From positions 142,447-206,446 of the forward strand of contig NZ_SOEY01000019.1 of assembly GCF_004402535.1 (NCBI RefSeq): a stretch of DNA of 64,000 nt, written 5' to 3'. A program made the position numbers and the translations under genes. Below the pieces are notes generated by a model. The model searched no databases, was not told where the DNA came from, and saw only the letters and a program-made list of their open reading frames with translations. Below, piece after piece: positions 50,672 through 59,406 of the stretch (positions within the stretch are counted from its first letter, which is position 1; every line of letters begins with the position of its first letter). Source of the stretch: Cryobacterium glaciale. GTDB taxonomy: Bacteria; Actinomycetota; Actinomycetes; Actinomycetales; Microbacteriaceae.

Positions 50672-50677
50672 TAGGCT
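50672..50677 (+). promoter_or_regulatory. Leaderless -10 (TAGGCT) of first gabT
   Basis: TAGGCT is 6 nt (GGAGCA) before ATG 50684. Confidence 0.55.
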
Positions 50678-50683
50678 GGAGCA

Positions 50684-52030
50684 ATGACTGCAACGTATTC
50701 GGTGCCCCAGAAACGCAAGCTCGTAACGGCTCTTCCCGGCCCCAAGTCGGTTGAACTGCAGGCCAGGCGTGAGAAGACGGTTGCCCGCGGCGCCGGAACC
50801 CTCGCCAACATATACATGGACCACGGTGCCGGCGCGATCCTGGTCGACGTCGACGGCAACCAGATCATCGACCTCGGCTGCGGTATCGGGGTGACCACGA
50901 TCGGTCACGCGCATCCGGATGTCGCGGCCGCGGCATCCGCTCAGGCGGCGAAACTGACCCACACCCTGTTTACGGTCACGCCCTACGAGAACTACGTCGC
51001 GGTGGCCGAGAAGCTCGCCGAGATCACCCCCGGTGACTTCGAGAAGCACTCGGTACTCGTCAATACCGGCGCTGAAGCGGTAGAGAACGCGGTGAAGATC
51101 GCCCGCAAATTCACCGGGCGCCGCGCCATTGTGGCCCTCGACCACGCCTTCCACGGTCGCACGAACCTAACCATGACGATGACCTACCGGCCCTGGCCGG
51201 AGCGCGCCGGAATGGGCCCGTTTCCCGGTGAGATCTACAGCGTGCCGACGAGCTACCCGTTCCGCGACGGCCTGAGCGGGCTGGAAGCGGCCGAGAAGAC
51301 CATCGATTACATCAACACGCACATCGGCGCGACCGAGGTCGCGGCGTTCTTCGTCGAGCCGATCCAGGGCGACGGCGGCATCGTCATTCCCGCGCCCGGC
51401 TACTTCAAGCGCATCCGCGAATTCTGCACCGAGAACGGCATCGTGTTCGTTGCCGATGAAATTCAGGCCGGCATTGCCCGCACCGGGCTCTGGTACTCGA
51501 TCGAGCACCACGACGTCGTGCCCGACCTCGTCACCACGGCCAAGGGCATCGCCGGTGGATTCCCGCTGGCCGCCGTCACCGGCCGCGCCGACATCATGGA
51601 TTCCGTGCAGCCCGGCGGCATCGGCGGCACCTTCGGCGGCAACCCGGTCTCGACCGCTGCCGCCCTCGCGGTGTTCAACCTGATCGAGCGGGATGACCTG
51701 CTCGGCGAGGCTAAGCGGGTGGAGGCCGCGCTCTGGGCGCGTATCGGTGACTGGGCCGAGAAGTTCTCCATCGTCGGCGAAGTGCGCGGCAAGGGCGCGA
51801 TGTTCGGTGTCGAGCTCGTGCACCCCGGCACCAAAAAGCCCTACCCAGAAGCCCTCACCGCCGTGATCAAGCACGCCACCACAAACGGCGTCATTGCGCT
51901 GGATGCCGGCAGCTGGGATTCCGTGCTGCGCATCATGCCCAGTGTCGTGATCTCCGACGAGCTCATCGACGACGCAGCGACGGTGCTCGAAGAGGCCCTC
52001 ACCGCTCTCGTCTCCGCCTACCCCGCGTAG
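50684..52030 (+). CDS. gabT: 4-aminobutyrate aminotransferase, copy 1
   Basis: This 448-residue PLP-dependent class III aminotransferase moves the amino group of GABA to 2-oxoglutarate. The PLP-binding lysine lies in VTTAKGIAGGFPL, the cofactor aspartate in FVADEIQAG, and GAEAVENAVKIAR and GGTFGGNPV are family blocks. It is clearly paralogous to the gene at 54401-55792 (same length class, matching blocks throughout), but they are not adjacent: a HAAS/PadR pair and an osmC gene lie between them. No succinate-semialdehyde dehydrogenase is in the window. Confidence 0.9.
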   Translation: MTATYSVPQKRKLVTALPGPKSVELQARREKTVARGAGTLANIYMDHGAGAILVDVDGNQIIDLGCGIGVTTIGHAHPDVAAAASAQAAKLTHTLFTVTPYENYVAVAEKLAEITPGDFEKHSVLVNTGAEAVENAVKIARKFTGRRAIVALDHAFHGRTNLTMTMTYRPWPERAGMGPFPGEIYSVPTSYPFRDGLSGLEAAEKTIDYINTHIGATEVAAFFVEPIQGDGGIVIPAPGYFKRIREFCTENGIVFVADEIQAGIARTGLWYSIEHHDVVPDLVTTAKGIAGGFPLAAVTGRADIMDSVQPGGIGGTFGGNPVSTAAALAVFNLIERDDLLGEAKRVEAALWARIGDWAEKFSIVGEVRGKGAMFGVELVHPGTKKPYPEALTAVIKHATTNGVIALDAGSWDSVLRIMPSVVISDELIDDAATVLEEALTALVSAYPA

Positions 52031-52037
52031 CCAGGTC

Positions 52038-53252
52038 CTAGTCCTCGGCGTCGCCGGCCCCGACCCAGTCCGTGATGTCGACGGAGTGGGTCGGCGGCAG
52101 GTCGATGGCCGACGGGCTGATGACCGCGAACACGCCGGCCGTCATTGTTCGGCTACCGGTGCGGCGGATGCTGTCGGCTCCGGTACCGGCGTGGGCGACG
52201 GCGTGGGCGACGGCTCCCCCCGCTTCGGGTGCCTGCACCAGCGGCTGCACCTGGGCGAACGGGAACGGCGCGGGCGCGGCATCCGTTTGGTGGGCCTGCC
52301 CGAAAACATCGACCGTGTAGTCGATGTCCGTTGACGATACCTGGCGCAAGGGGAATACGTTCCAGCCACTTCCCCCCGGCACCAACAGGCTCGGTACGAC
52401 CACGTCCTGCTCGTCGGTCGCATTTATCGGGGCCAGGTAATTTGTGTTGGCCGGGTCATTGACCACGTTGAGCGCGCGCCCGTCCTGGTCGAACAGCTGC
52501 ACGTCACGAAGCGGCTGGCCATCCGCGTCATACGCGAATAGGTTGGTCACTTCCTGGCCGTTTTGTATGAGTCCCTGCGAGACGTACGGGTCGTAGTCTC
52601 CGTTCCCGTTGGCGTTTGCACTGGCCAGCGCACGAGCCTGATTCGCCGTGGCAATCAGCATCAGCGGCAGCACGATGACCGCGCACACGCTGACCACGGA
52701 GCGAAAGCCGGGCAGCCAGCGCCAGGGCAGCCACCGGCCGCGCCCCCATTGCACGCTCAGAACCACGAAGGCCGCGAGCGCGAGAGCGCGCACGGGGTTG
52801 GTCGGCATGGTGCTGATCGCGCCGCCCACAAAGACCTCCGCGACCGCATAGACCACCCAGCCGCGCAGCACCCACCACAGCGGGCGCAGCACGAGCAGAA
52901 AGTCGAGCACCGCAGCACCCGCCGCACTCGAGCGGATGCGCCGGGCCGCGCCCGCCCGCACCGCACCAACCCGAGTGCGCAGCCGGCGCAGCCACGGCAA
53001 TCGAACCGTGGGGCTCGTTCTTCGTACAGGAAGCCCGGCCGCGCTGCGCAGCTCCTCGGCGTAGGCGACCGGATCACCGAGCTCGAAGCCAGGCGCGGCC
53101 GAGTCGACGGCCTCGACGTCGGCCGCCTGCTCCGTCAGGTCTGCTTCGAGCCCATCGGTGAGGTCGTCGATCTCGTCGTCCGGCAGATCGCTCAGGGCGC
53201 CCCGAACGGCCAGCGCGAAGTCGTGAATGGACTGGGTGGCTGTGTCGCTCAT
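52038..53252 (-). CDS. Membrane protein with HAAS-like domain, PadR partner
   Basis: This 404-residue protein begins with a helical, acidic segment (LSDLPDDEIDDLTDGLEADL and GDPVAYAEELR) like the HAAS domain often paired with PadR regulators. About three to four membrane helices follow (LLVLRPLWWVLRGWVVYAVAEV, ALALAAFVVLSVQWG, VVSVCAVIVLPLMLIA), then an external beta-rich region of about 150 residues. The start overlaps the PadR stop by 4 bp. In such pairs the HAAS protein often acts on the membrane or sequesters the regulator, but the exact role is unknown. Confidence 0.78.
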   Translation of the reverse strand: MSDTATQSIHDFALAVRGALSDLPDDEIDDLTDGLEADLTEQAADVEAVDSAAPGFELGDPVAYAEELRSAAGLPVRRTSPTVRLPWLRRLRTRVGAVRAGAARRIRSSAAGAAVLDFLLVLRPLWWVLRGWVVYAVAEVFVGGAISTMPTNPVRALALAAFVVLSVQWGRGRWLPWRWLPGFRSVVSVCAVIVLPLMLIATANQARALASANANGNGDYDPYVSQGLIQNGQEVTNLFAYDADGQPLRDVQLFDQDGRALNVVNDPANTNYLAPINATDEQDVVVPSLLVPGGSGWNVFPLRQVSSTDIDYTVDVFGQAHQTDAAPAPFPFAQVQPLVQAPEAGGAVAHAVAHAGTGADSIRRTGSRTMTAGVFAVISPSAIDLPPTHSVDITDWVGAGDAED

Positions 53253-53599
53253 GAGTTGGCCCCGATCGTGGGTGTGCGCTGCGGATTATCGAGCAGCTGG
53301 GTGAGGGTGTCGGCAAAGTGGGTCCAGTTCGCGCGCTGTTCGGCGAGCATGGCGCGGCCATGCGGGTTCATTCCGTAGTACTTGCGGTGCGGCCCGCCAT
53401 CCGACGGCACGACGTAGCTCGACAATGCTCCCGCGCTGTACAGCCGCCGCAGGGTGCCGTAGACCGAGGCATCTCCCACCTCATCGAGCCCGGCAGCGCG
53501 CAACCGGCGCACGATGTCATAGCCGTAACCGTCGTCATCGACGATCACGGCCAGAACGGCCATGTCGAGCACCCCCTTGAGTAACTGGGTGGTATCCAT
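53249..53599 (-). CDS. PadR-family transcriptional regulator
   Basis: This 116-residue winged-helix regulator has GVLDMAVLAVIVDDDGYGYDIVRRLR at the N-terminus, SVYGTLRRLYSAGAL as the recognition helix region and GGPHRKYYGMNPHGRAML as the wing and following helix. PadR repressors respond to stress or small molecules. It heads a two-gene operon with the HAAS membrane protein, the standard pairing. AAGGGG before the ATG is a plausible ribosome-binding site. Confidence 0.9.
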   Translation of the reverse strand: MDTTQLLKGVLDMAVLAVIVDDDGYGYDIVRRLRAAGLDEVGDASVYGTLRRLYSAGALSSYVVPSDGGPHRKYYGMNPHGRAMLAEQRANWTHFADTLTQLLDNPQRTPTIGANS

Positions 53600-53702
53600 G
53601 GCATCCCCTTCGGTCGGTCAGGGCGCTCACACACGCCTCTAACGGACCCCACACTACTATGCAAACCGCACTACCGCGCCATGCGTAATTTCGATCACCC
53701 GT

Positions 53703-53810
53703 GCCGAGCCGTGAGTTTCGGGCGCCGACCCGTGAGTTTCGGGCCATTTCCACTCCAGAATTGCCTCACACTCACGGCTCGGCGTTGCGATGCGCCTCAA
53801 ACTCACGCCG
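53703..53810. repeat. Four-copy CGTGAGTTT intergenic repeat
   Basis: Two direct copies with CGTGAGTTTCGGG (about 53703-53722 and 53731-53745) face two inverted copies (53764-53783 and 53794-53810). The first and third copies share a perfect 13-bp inverted repeat, GCCGAGCCGTGAG / CTCACGGCTCGGC. It lies between the padR promoter region and osmC. It could be a repetitive palindromic element, a multi-site operator, or an RNA hairpin downstream of osmC. Confidence 0.6.
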
Positions 53811-53828
53811 CGGCGCGGCGCGAAGTGA

Positions 53829-54311
53829 TCAGACGGTGGTGACCGGCTCGTGCCCGACCGGAAAGTTCATCGACGCTGCGATGAAGCATTCGCGGGCCGC
53901 CTCCGCGTGCAGCGACTGCGCGAATTCCACCTGGGTCGGGTCGGTGATGGTCACGCGGGGGCGCAGGGTAGCGGATGCGAAACTGCCTCCGCCGGCCGGA
54001 AGCTGCCGCAACATGCCGATTGCGGAATCGGTGTAGGCCACGACCGTCACACCGTTCCGCACGGCCACATGCAGGTAGGCCAGCATGTGGCATTGGCTGA
54101 GCGCGGCGAGCAGCAGCTCCTCCGGGTTCCACCGTTCGGCATTGCCGTGAAAGGTCGGGTCGCTCGAGCCCTTGATGACGGCCTTGTCCTCGGCACCCTT
54201 GCCGAGCGGAGTGATCGTGTGCTGCCGCCCGTAGGCACGGTAGCTGCTCGTTCCGGTGCCCTGATTGCCCGTCCAGTCCACCCGTACCGCGTAATTGTGC
54301 TCGCCGATCAT
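53829..54311 (-). CDS. OsmC-family peroxiredoxin-like protein
   Basis: This 160-residue protein of the OsmC/Ohr fold carries both reactive cysteines, one in LAALSQCHMLAYLHVA and one in AARECFIAASMNFPV. Family members reduce organic hydroperoxides by a thiol mechanism. The extended first half (HTITPLGKGAEDKAVIKG, FHGNAERWNPEELLLAAL) fits the OsmC-like/YhfA branch more than Ohr. GAGGGGG before the ATG is the ribosome-binding site. It is divergent from the second gabT. Confidence 0.9.
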   Translation of the reverse strand: MIGEHNYAVRVDWTGNQGTGTSSYRAYGRQHTITPLGKGAEDKAVIKGSSDPTFHGNAERWNPEELLLAALSQCHMLAYLHVAVRNGVTVVAYTDSAIGMLRQLPAGGGSFASATLRPRVTITDPTQVEFAQSLHAEAARECFIAASMNFPVGHEPVTTV

Positions 54312-54400
54312 GGTTCCCCCTCGAAAATCGCTGTCTCGTCCGTCAATTCTGACAGCACAACCAGCGTCGTGGGGAATGGGATCGGTAAAGTGGATGCATC

Positions 54401-55792
54401 ATGACTGACACCCTCACAAACTCTGCCACCGCTGCCGCCACGACCACGTACTCCGTCGCGCAAGAACGAAAGATCGTGACCGCGATTCCCGGTCCGATCT
54501 CGGCGGCGTTGCAGGAGCGGCGCCGAGCCGTCGTCTCCGACGGCGTCAGCTCCATGCTTCCGGTCTACATTGCCAAGGCCAACGGGGCGATCCTCGTCGA
54601 TGTTGACGGCAACCAGTTCATCGACCTCGGTGCCGGAATCGGCGTGACCACGGTCGGCCACACTGAGACCAGCGTTGTTGCCGCGGCCATCGAACAGTCC
54701 CGGGACTTCATCCACACCCTGTTCACCGTCACCCCTTACGAAGAATACGTGCGCGTTGCCGAGCTGCTCGCCGAACACACCCCTGGTGATTTCCCGAAGA
54801 AGAGCGTACTCATCAACTCCGGTGCCGAAGCCGTCGAGAACGGCGTGAAGATCGCCCGCAAGTACACCGGACGTCGCGCCGTCGCAGTACTTGACCACGC
54901 CTACCACGGCCGAACCGTGCTGACCATGGCTATGAACTACAAGGCCATGCCCTATGCCACCGGCTACGGTCCCCTCGCGAGCGACGTCTATCACGCCCCG
55001 AGCTCCTACCCGTACCACGATGGCCTGACCGGTGTAGAGGCCGCCGCCCGCACCATCGCCTACCTCGACAAGGTGGTCGGGGCATCCGATCTGGCCTGTC
55101 TCGTCGTCGAGCCCATCCAGGGTGAGGGCGGTTTCATGGTGCCAGCGGATGGCTACCTGCCCGCCCTGCAGGAATGGTGCACCGCGAACGGCGTCGTCAT
55201 GATCGCCGATGAGATTCAGAGCGGCATGGCCCGCTCGGGCAAGTACTTCGCGAGCGAGCACTTCGGTTGGATCCCCGACCTCGTGCTCAGCGCCAAGGGC
55301 ATTGCCGGCGGCTTTCCGCTCGCCGCCGTCACCGGCCGCGCCGAAATCATGGATGCCTCCCAGCCCGGCGGCCTCGGCGGCACCTTCGGTGGCAACCCGG
55401 TTTCGTGCGCCGCTGCGATCGCCGTCTTCGAGGCGATCGAGGCGAACGACCTGCTCGGCGAGGCGCAGCGCATCGAGCGGTCGCTCACTGCCGGCCTGAC
55501 CGCGCTCAAGAACAAGTACAACATCATCGGCGAGATTCGCGGCCACGGCGCCATGATGGCGATCGAGCTCGTGCAGCCGGGTACCGGCGACGGCGAGAAG
55601 GCGCCCAACGCCGCCGCGGTGAGCGCCATTTCGACCTACGCCGGCCAGCACGGCGTGTTGCTGCTCACCGCCGGAACCTCCGGCAATGTGCTGCGCTTCC
55701 TGCCGAGCCTCGCGCTGTCCGATGCGCTCATCGTCGACGCCCTCTCGGTGATCGACGACGCCATGGCCGCGCTCACTACGTCGTCGCACTGA
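54401..55792 (+). CDS. gabT: 4-aminobutyrate aminotransferase, copy 2
   Basis: This 463-residue class III aminotransferase has the same blocks as copy 1: GAEAVENGVKIARKYTGRR, MIADEIQSGMARSG, LSAKGIAGGFPLAAV with the PLP lysine, and GGTFGGNPVSC. It starts an operon with L-asparaginase (4-bp gap), so a role in catabolising small amino compounds is likely. The pair may split GABA against related omega-amino acids such as 5-aminovalerate or beta-alanine; which does which is not visible. TAAAGT lies 9 nt before the ATG. Confidence 0.9.
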   Translation: MTDTLTNSATAAATTTYSVAQERKIVTAIPGPISAALQERRRAVVSDGVSSMLPVYIAKANGAILVDVDGNQFIDLGAGIGVTTVGHTETSVVAAAIEQSRDFIHTLFTVTPYEEYVRVAELLAEHTPGDFPKKSVLINSGAEAVENGVKIARKYTGRRAVAVLDHAYHGRTVLTMAMNYKAMPYATGYGPLASDVYHAPSSYPYHDGLTGVEAAARTIAYLDKVVGASDLACLVVEPIQGEGGFMVPADGYLPALQEWCTANGVVMIADEIQSGMARSGKYFASEHFGWIPDLVLSAKGIAGGFPLAAVTGRAEIMDASQPGGLGGTFGGNPVSCAAAIAVFEAIEANDLLGEAQRIERSLTAGLTALKNKYNIIGEIRGHGAMMAIELVQPGTGDGEKAPNAAAVSAISTYAGQHGVLLLTAGTSGNVLRFLPSLALSDALIVDALSVIDDAMAALTTSSH

Positions 55793-55796
55793 CGCC

Positions 55797-56789
55797 GTGA
55801 CGGAAACGTTCACGGTCGACGATTCCGTCGAGCTCGCCGTCATTGAGCGCAGCGGCTTTGTCGAGTCCCGCCACGCCGGTTCGGCGATCGTGCTCGGTAC
55901 CAACGGTGAGGTGTTGCGCTCTCTCGGCGACGTGACCAGTCCGGTCTTTCCGCGCTCGGCCATGAAACCATTCCAGGCCGTTGCGGTCATGGCGAGCGGC
56001 GTGGCCCTGCGGGGAGCGGATGCTGCCATCGCCACCGCGAGCCACAGCGGCACGGCAGCCCACATCGATCTCGTTCGCGGGCTCCTCTCCCGCGCCGGAG
56101 TGCCAGAGACGGCCCTCGCCTGCCCGGCGGCCTGGCCGATCGACTCGGCCGCCCGCGACACTCTGGTGCGTCTCGGTGCCGGCAAGGCACCGGTCTACAT
56201 GGAGTGCTCGGGCAAGCACGCGGCGATGCTCGTGGCGTGCCAGCAGAACGGCTGGGCGCTGGCGGGTTATCTGGAGCCGGCGCATCCGCTGCAGAAACGC
56301 ATCCTCGACGTGCTCGAACGTTTCACGGGCGAACGACCGGTGGCTTCAGGAATCGATGGGTGCGGCGCTCCGGTGCACGCGATCTCCCTCACCGGGCTCG
56401 CCCGCGGCATAGCGCGCATCGCCACGAGCAAGTCCAACTCACCGTTTGCGATCTACCGCGAGGCCGGTTTTCTCGCTGAAGCGGTGCGCGCCAATGGGTG
56501 GGTCGTGGCCGGCCCCGGCCACTCGGACAGCATCGTGATCGACCGCCTCGGTCTGTTCATGAAGGGCGGTGCGGAGGGCATCATGGTCGCCGCCGCCGAG
56601 AATGGCACGACCGTGGCGCTGAAAATCCTCGACGGCAACCTGCGCGCCGCCGCGGCAGTCGCACTGAGCCTACTGGCCGACGCGGGTGCTATCGCGCGAA
56701 CGGATGTCGCCGAGGTACTGCCCGAGCTCGGCCTCACTGTCACCGGCGGTGGCCAGCCAGTCGGCGAGATTCGCGCGAGCTACGTCTAG
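55797..56789 (+). CDS. L-asparaginase, type II (AnsA-II/PF06089 family)
   Basis: This 330-residue protein of the asparaginase_II family, distinct from the E. coli AnsA/AnsB fold, shows ERSGFVESRHAGSAIVL, PVFPRSAMKPFQAVAV, SHSGTAAHI and MECSGKHAAML. It hydrolyses asparagine to aspartate and ammonia in the cytosol, since no signal peptide is visible. GTG 55797 follows the second gabT stop by 4 bp. The stop overlaps the convergent diacylglycerol kinase stop by 4 bp. Confidence 0.9.
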   Translation: MTETFTVDDSVELAVIERSGFVESRHAGSAIVLGTNGEVLRSLGDVTSPVFPRSAMKPFQAVAVMASGVALRGADAAIATASHSGTAAHIDLVRGLLSRAGVPETALACPAAWPIDSAARDTLVRLGAGKAPVYMECSGKHAAMLVACQQNGWALAGYLEPAHPLQKRILDVLERFTGERPVASGIDGCGAPVHAISLTGLARGIARIATSKSNSPFAIYREAGFLAEAVRANGWVVAGPGHSDSIVIDRLGLFMKGGAEGIMVAAAENGTTVALKILDGNLRAAAAVALSLLADAGAIARTDVAEVLPELGLTVTGGGQPVGEIRASYV

Positions 56790-57670
56790 TCGGTGAGTGC
56801 GGGCGGCGCGATCACGGAGAGCGCGCCCGGCCTCACCCGTGCACCGACCGGAAGAGGTCCGACGCGGTCGCCGTCGGCGTAGGCATCGACCGGCCCGGTC
56901 GAGTCGATCGTCACCACCCGCCCGGTCTGCACGGTGACTTCGGGCAGCAGCAGGTGCGTGCCGCTGTAGATCATGCGCAACGCTTTGAGTAGTCGCGAGC
57001 GGCCGGCCGCCGCGAAGACGACGATGTCAAGCAGGCCGTCGTCCAACCGGGCCGAGGGCGCCACGTGCATGCCCGAGCCGTAATAGCCCGAATTCGCCAC
57101 GATCACGGTGTGCGCGCTGATACTCCGGCTCACGCCGTCGACCACGATGCGATAGTCGGTCGAACGGTGAGTGGCGATCGCCCAGACGGCTGCGACCGGA
57201 TATTGCAGCCCGACCGGCAGTTGGTGGAACCGATTGACGAGTTTCGAGGTCAGCGAGTCAATGCCGGCGTAGAGACTCCCCACCACGATCTGACCGTCAA
57301 CGTCGATCACATCGATGGAACGCACCGGCCCGGTCAGGAGCAGAGCGGCCACCGACGCCGCATCGTTAGGAATACCGAGCTGTCGTGCAAAATCGTTGCC
57401 CCGGCCCACCGGAACCAGGCCGAGGATTCCCCTCGCCGCCAGGATCGAGCCGGCCACAGATCCGACCGTGCCGTCGCCGCCGACCGCGACGACGACGCTG
57501 CCGCGCGTGGCAGCCGCGGTGGCAACCTGGCAGCCGTGCTCGGCACTCCGGGTGTGGGTCACAGTCACGGCCGCTCCGGCCTCACGCAGGTGCCGGGCAA
57601 CCTCGATGCCCCGACCGGCGGCTGAGGGCTGGCCGGCTGCCGGGTTGATCAGCAGATCGAAGGTTCTCAC
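56786..57670 (-). CDS. dagK: Diacylglycerol/lipid kinase
   Basis: This 294-residue protein of the DagK/YegS family has LLINPAAGQPSAAG at the N-terminus, the nucleotide motif AVGGDGTVGSVAGSIL and PVGRGNDFARQLG. It should phosphorylate diacylglycerol or a related lipid for phosphatidate recycling. It follows potC by 13 bp on the same strand, so it may be read from the polyamine-transport operon, an unusual combination. GTG 57670 has no ribosome-binding site or -10 element of its own. Confidence 0.9.
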   Translation of the reverse strand: MRTFDLLINPAAGQPSAAGRGIEVARHLREAGAAVTVTHTRSAEHGCQVATAAATRGSVVVAVGGDGTVGSVAGSILAARGILGLVPVGRGNDFARQLGIPNDAASVAALLLTGPVRSIDVIDVDGQIVVGSLYAGIDSLTSKLVNRFHQLPVGLQYPVAAVWAIATHRSTDYRIVVDGVSRSISAHTVIVANSGYYGSGMHVAPSARLDDGLLDIVVFAAAGRSRLLKALRMIYSGTHLLLPEVTVQTGRVVTIDSTGPVDAYADGDRVGPLPVGARVRPGALSVIAPPALTD

Positions 57671-57683
57671 GGGGCCGAAACGG

Positions 57684-58490
57684 TCAGCTGAGCTTGGCCA
57701 GACGCCGCGCCTTGGCCGCTCCTGATACCTGCACCGTCACGACCACGATGATCGCGATGATAAACACCATCGAGGCGAGAACGTTCGCTTCCGCCGGAAT
57801 GCCGCGCGCCGCCGAAATGTAGATGTATTTCGGAAACGTCGACACCGCGCCGGAGTTGAAGTTGGTGATGATGAAGTCATCGAACGACAACGCGAACGAC
57901 AGTAGCGCGGCCGCCAGAATGCCGGGCAGCAGCAGCGGGAACGTGATCCGAGCGAACACCTGCGCCGCCGAACCGTAGAGGTCCCGACCGGCCTCTTCCA
58001 GCGCCGGGTCGAGGCTCGCGACGCGTGCCTTGACCGTGACCACGACGAAGCTGATGCAAAACATGGTGTGCGCGAGGATGATCGTCAGCATGTCCTTTGG
58101 CACGCCCACCGACAGGAACTGGGCCGCGAGGCCGGCCCCGAGCACGACCTCTGGGGTGGCCATCGGCAGGAACAGGAGCAGGCTGGTCTGCGAGCGAAAT
58201 TTGAACCGATAGCGCACGATGGCGATCGCGATCATGGTGCCGAGGGTGGTCGCCGCGACCGTGGCGACGGCTCCGATGAACAGGCTGTTGCCGAAGGCCT
58301 GGCAGACGGCTCCGTTTTGCACGTTGCACACGTTCAGCCACTTGTCGAAGGTAAAGCCCTGCCAGGTGATGTTCGATTTGAGGGAGTCGTTGAAGGAGTA
58401 GACGAAGGTGTAGCCGATGGGGATCATGAGGAACAGCAGGGCGAGGCCGCTGTAGACGGGCAGCAACCATTTGCCGAGGGAGAGTTTCAC
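57684..58490 (-). CDS. potC: Polyamine ABC importer permease PotC
   Basis: This 268-residue permease with six membrane helices starts with WLLPVYSGLALLFLMIPIGYTFVYSFND. The EAA-like coupling loop is SLDPALEEAGRDLYGSAAQVFARITFPLL. Helix pattern and position after potB match PotC/PotI. It overlaps potB by 4 bp. Confidence 0.92.
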   Translation of the reverse strand: MKLSLGKWLLPVYSGLALLFLMIPIGYTFVYSFNDSLKSNITWQGFTFDKWLNVCNVQNGAVCQAFGNSLFIGAVATVAATTLGTMIAIAIVRYRFKFRSQTSLLLFLPMATPEVVLGAGLAAQFLSVGVPKDMLTIILAHTMFCISFVVVTVKARVASLDPALEEAGRDLYGSAAQVFARITFPLLLPGILAAALLSFALSFDDFIITNFNSGAVSTFPKYIYISAARGIPAEANVLASMVFIIAIIVVVTVQVSGAAKARRLAKLS

Positions 58491-59404
58491 AGCAGGTCCT
58501 CCGTTCCGGATCGTTTGACGTAGATACTCACGATCACGAGGATCACGGTCATCAGGATGATCGACAGGGCCGCGGCGGCGGGAAAGTTTTGCAGGACCAG
58601 AAAGTTGGCCTCGATGACGTTACCCATCATCTGGGTGCCGGTACCTCCGAGGAAGTCCCGGCTGGCGTTGATGTAGTCGCCAGCGGCCGGGATGAAGGTG
58701 AGCAGGGTTCCCGCCACGATGCCGGGCATCGACAGCGGAATCGTGACCTTGCGGAACACGTGGAACGGGCTCGCATAGAGATCATTGCCGGCTTCGAGGT
58801 AGCGCAGGTCGAGCCGCTCCAGGGTCGTGTACAGGGGCAGCGTCATGAACGGGATGAAGTTGTAGGTCAGGCCGAAAATCACCGAGAAAGCCGTTCCGGT
58901 CACGTGGGCTTCCGGCCCGAGCAGCGACAGCGCCTTCAGCGACTGGACGACGAAGGACTCGTCCGAGAACAGCTGCTTCCAGGCCAGGGTGCGCAGCAGG
59001 AAGCTGATGAAGAAGGGCGCGATCACGAGCACGAGCATGAGGCTCTGCAACAGCGGCCACCTGCGGGCCTTCACCCCGATGAAATAGGCCAGCGGGTAGC
59101 TGATCAGCAGCGCGAAAAACGTTGCGGCAAGCGCATAGCCGAACGATCGCGCGATGTGCGGCCAGTAGGTCGTGACGACCTCGACGTAGTTCTGCCAGCG
59201 AAAAGCGTAATCGAACTGGCCGATGTCGCCGAATTCCCGCGGTGCCTGAAACGACGTCAGAAGCAGCGACACGAGCGGGGTGAGAAAGAACAGCACCAGA
59301 TAGAGGATGCCCGGCAACAGCAGGAACAACGCAACCGGACTGCGGCGCCGAGCGACTGGATCGGTCGACGGCGCGGCCTGGGACGAGAATGCGGCGAAGG
59401 CCAC
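58487..59404 (-). CDS. potB: Polyamine ABC importer permease PotB
   Basis: This 305-residue permease shows ALFLLLPGILYLVLFFLTPLVSLLLTSFQ, six helices and the coupling loop YLEAGNDLYASPFHVFRKVTIPLSMPG. It forms the membrane channel with PotC. It starts 2 bp after the potA stop. Confidence 0.92.
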   Translation of the reverse strand: MAFAAFSSQAAPSTDPVARRRSPVALFLLLPGILYLVLFFLTPLVSLLLTSFQAPREFGDIGQFDYAFRWQNYVEVVTTYWPHIARSFGYALAATFFALLISYPLAYFIGVKARRWPLLQSLMLVLVIAPFFISFLLRTLAWKQLFSDESFVVQSLKALSLLGPEAHVTGTAFSVIFGLTYNFIPFMTLPLYTTLERLDLRYLEAGNDLYASPFHVFRKVTIPLSMPGIVAGTLLTFIPAAGDYINASRDFLGGTGTQMMGNVIEANFLVLQNFPAAAALSIILMTVILVIVSIYVKRSGTEDLL

Positions 59405-59406
59405 AG

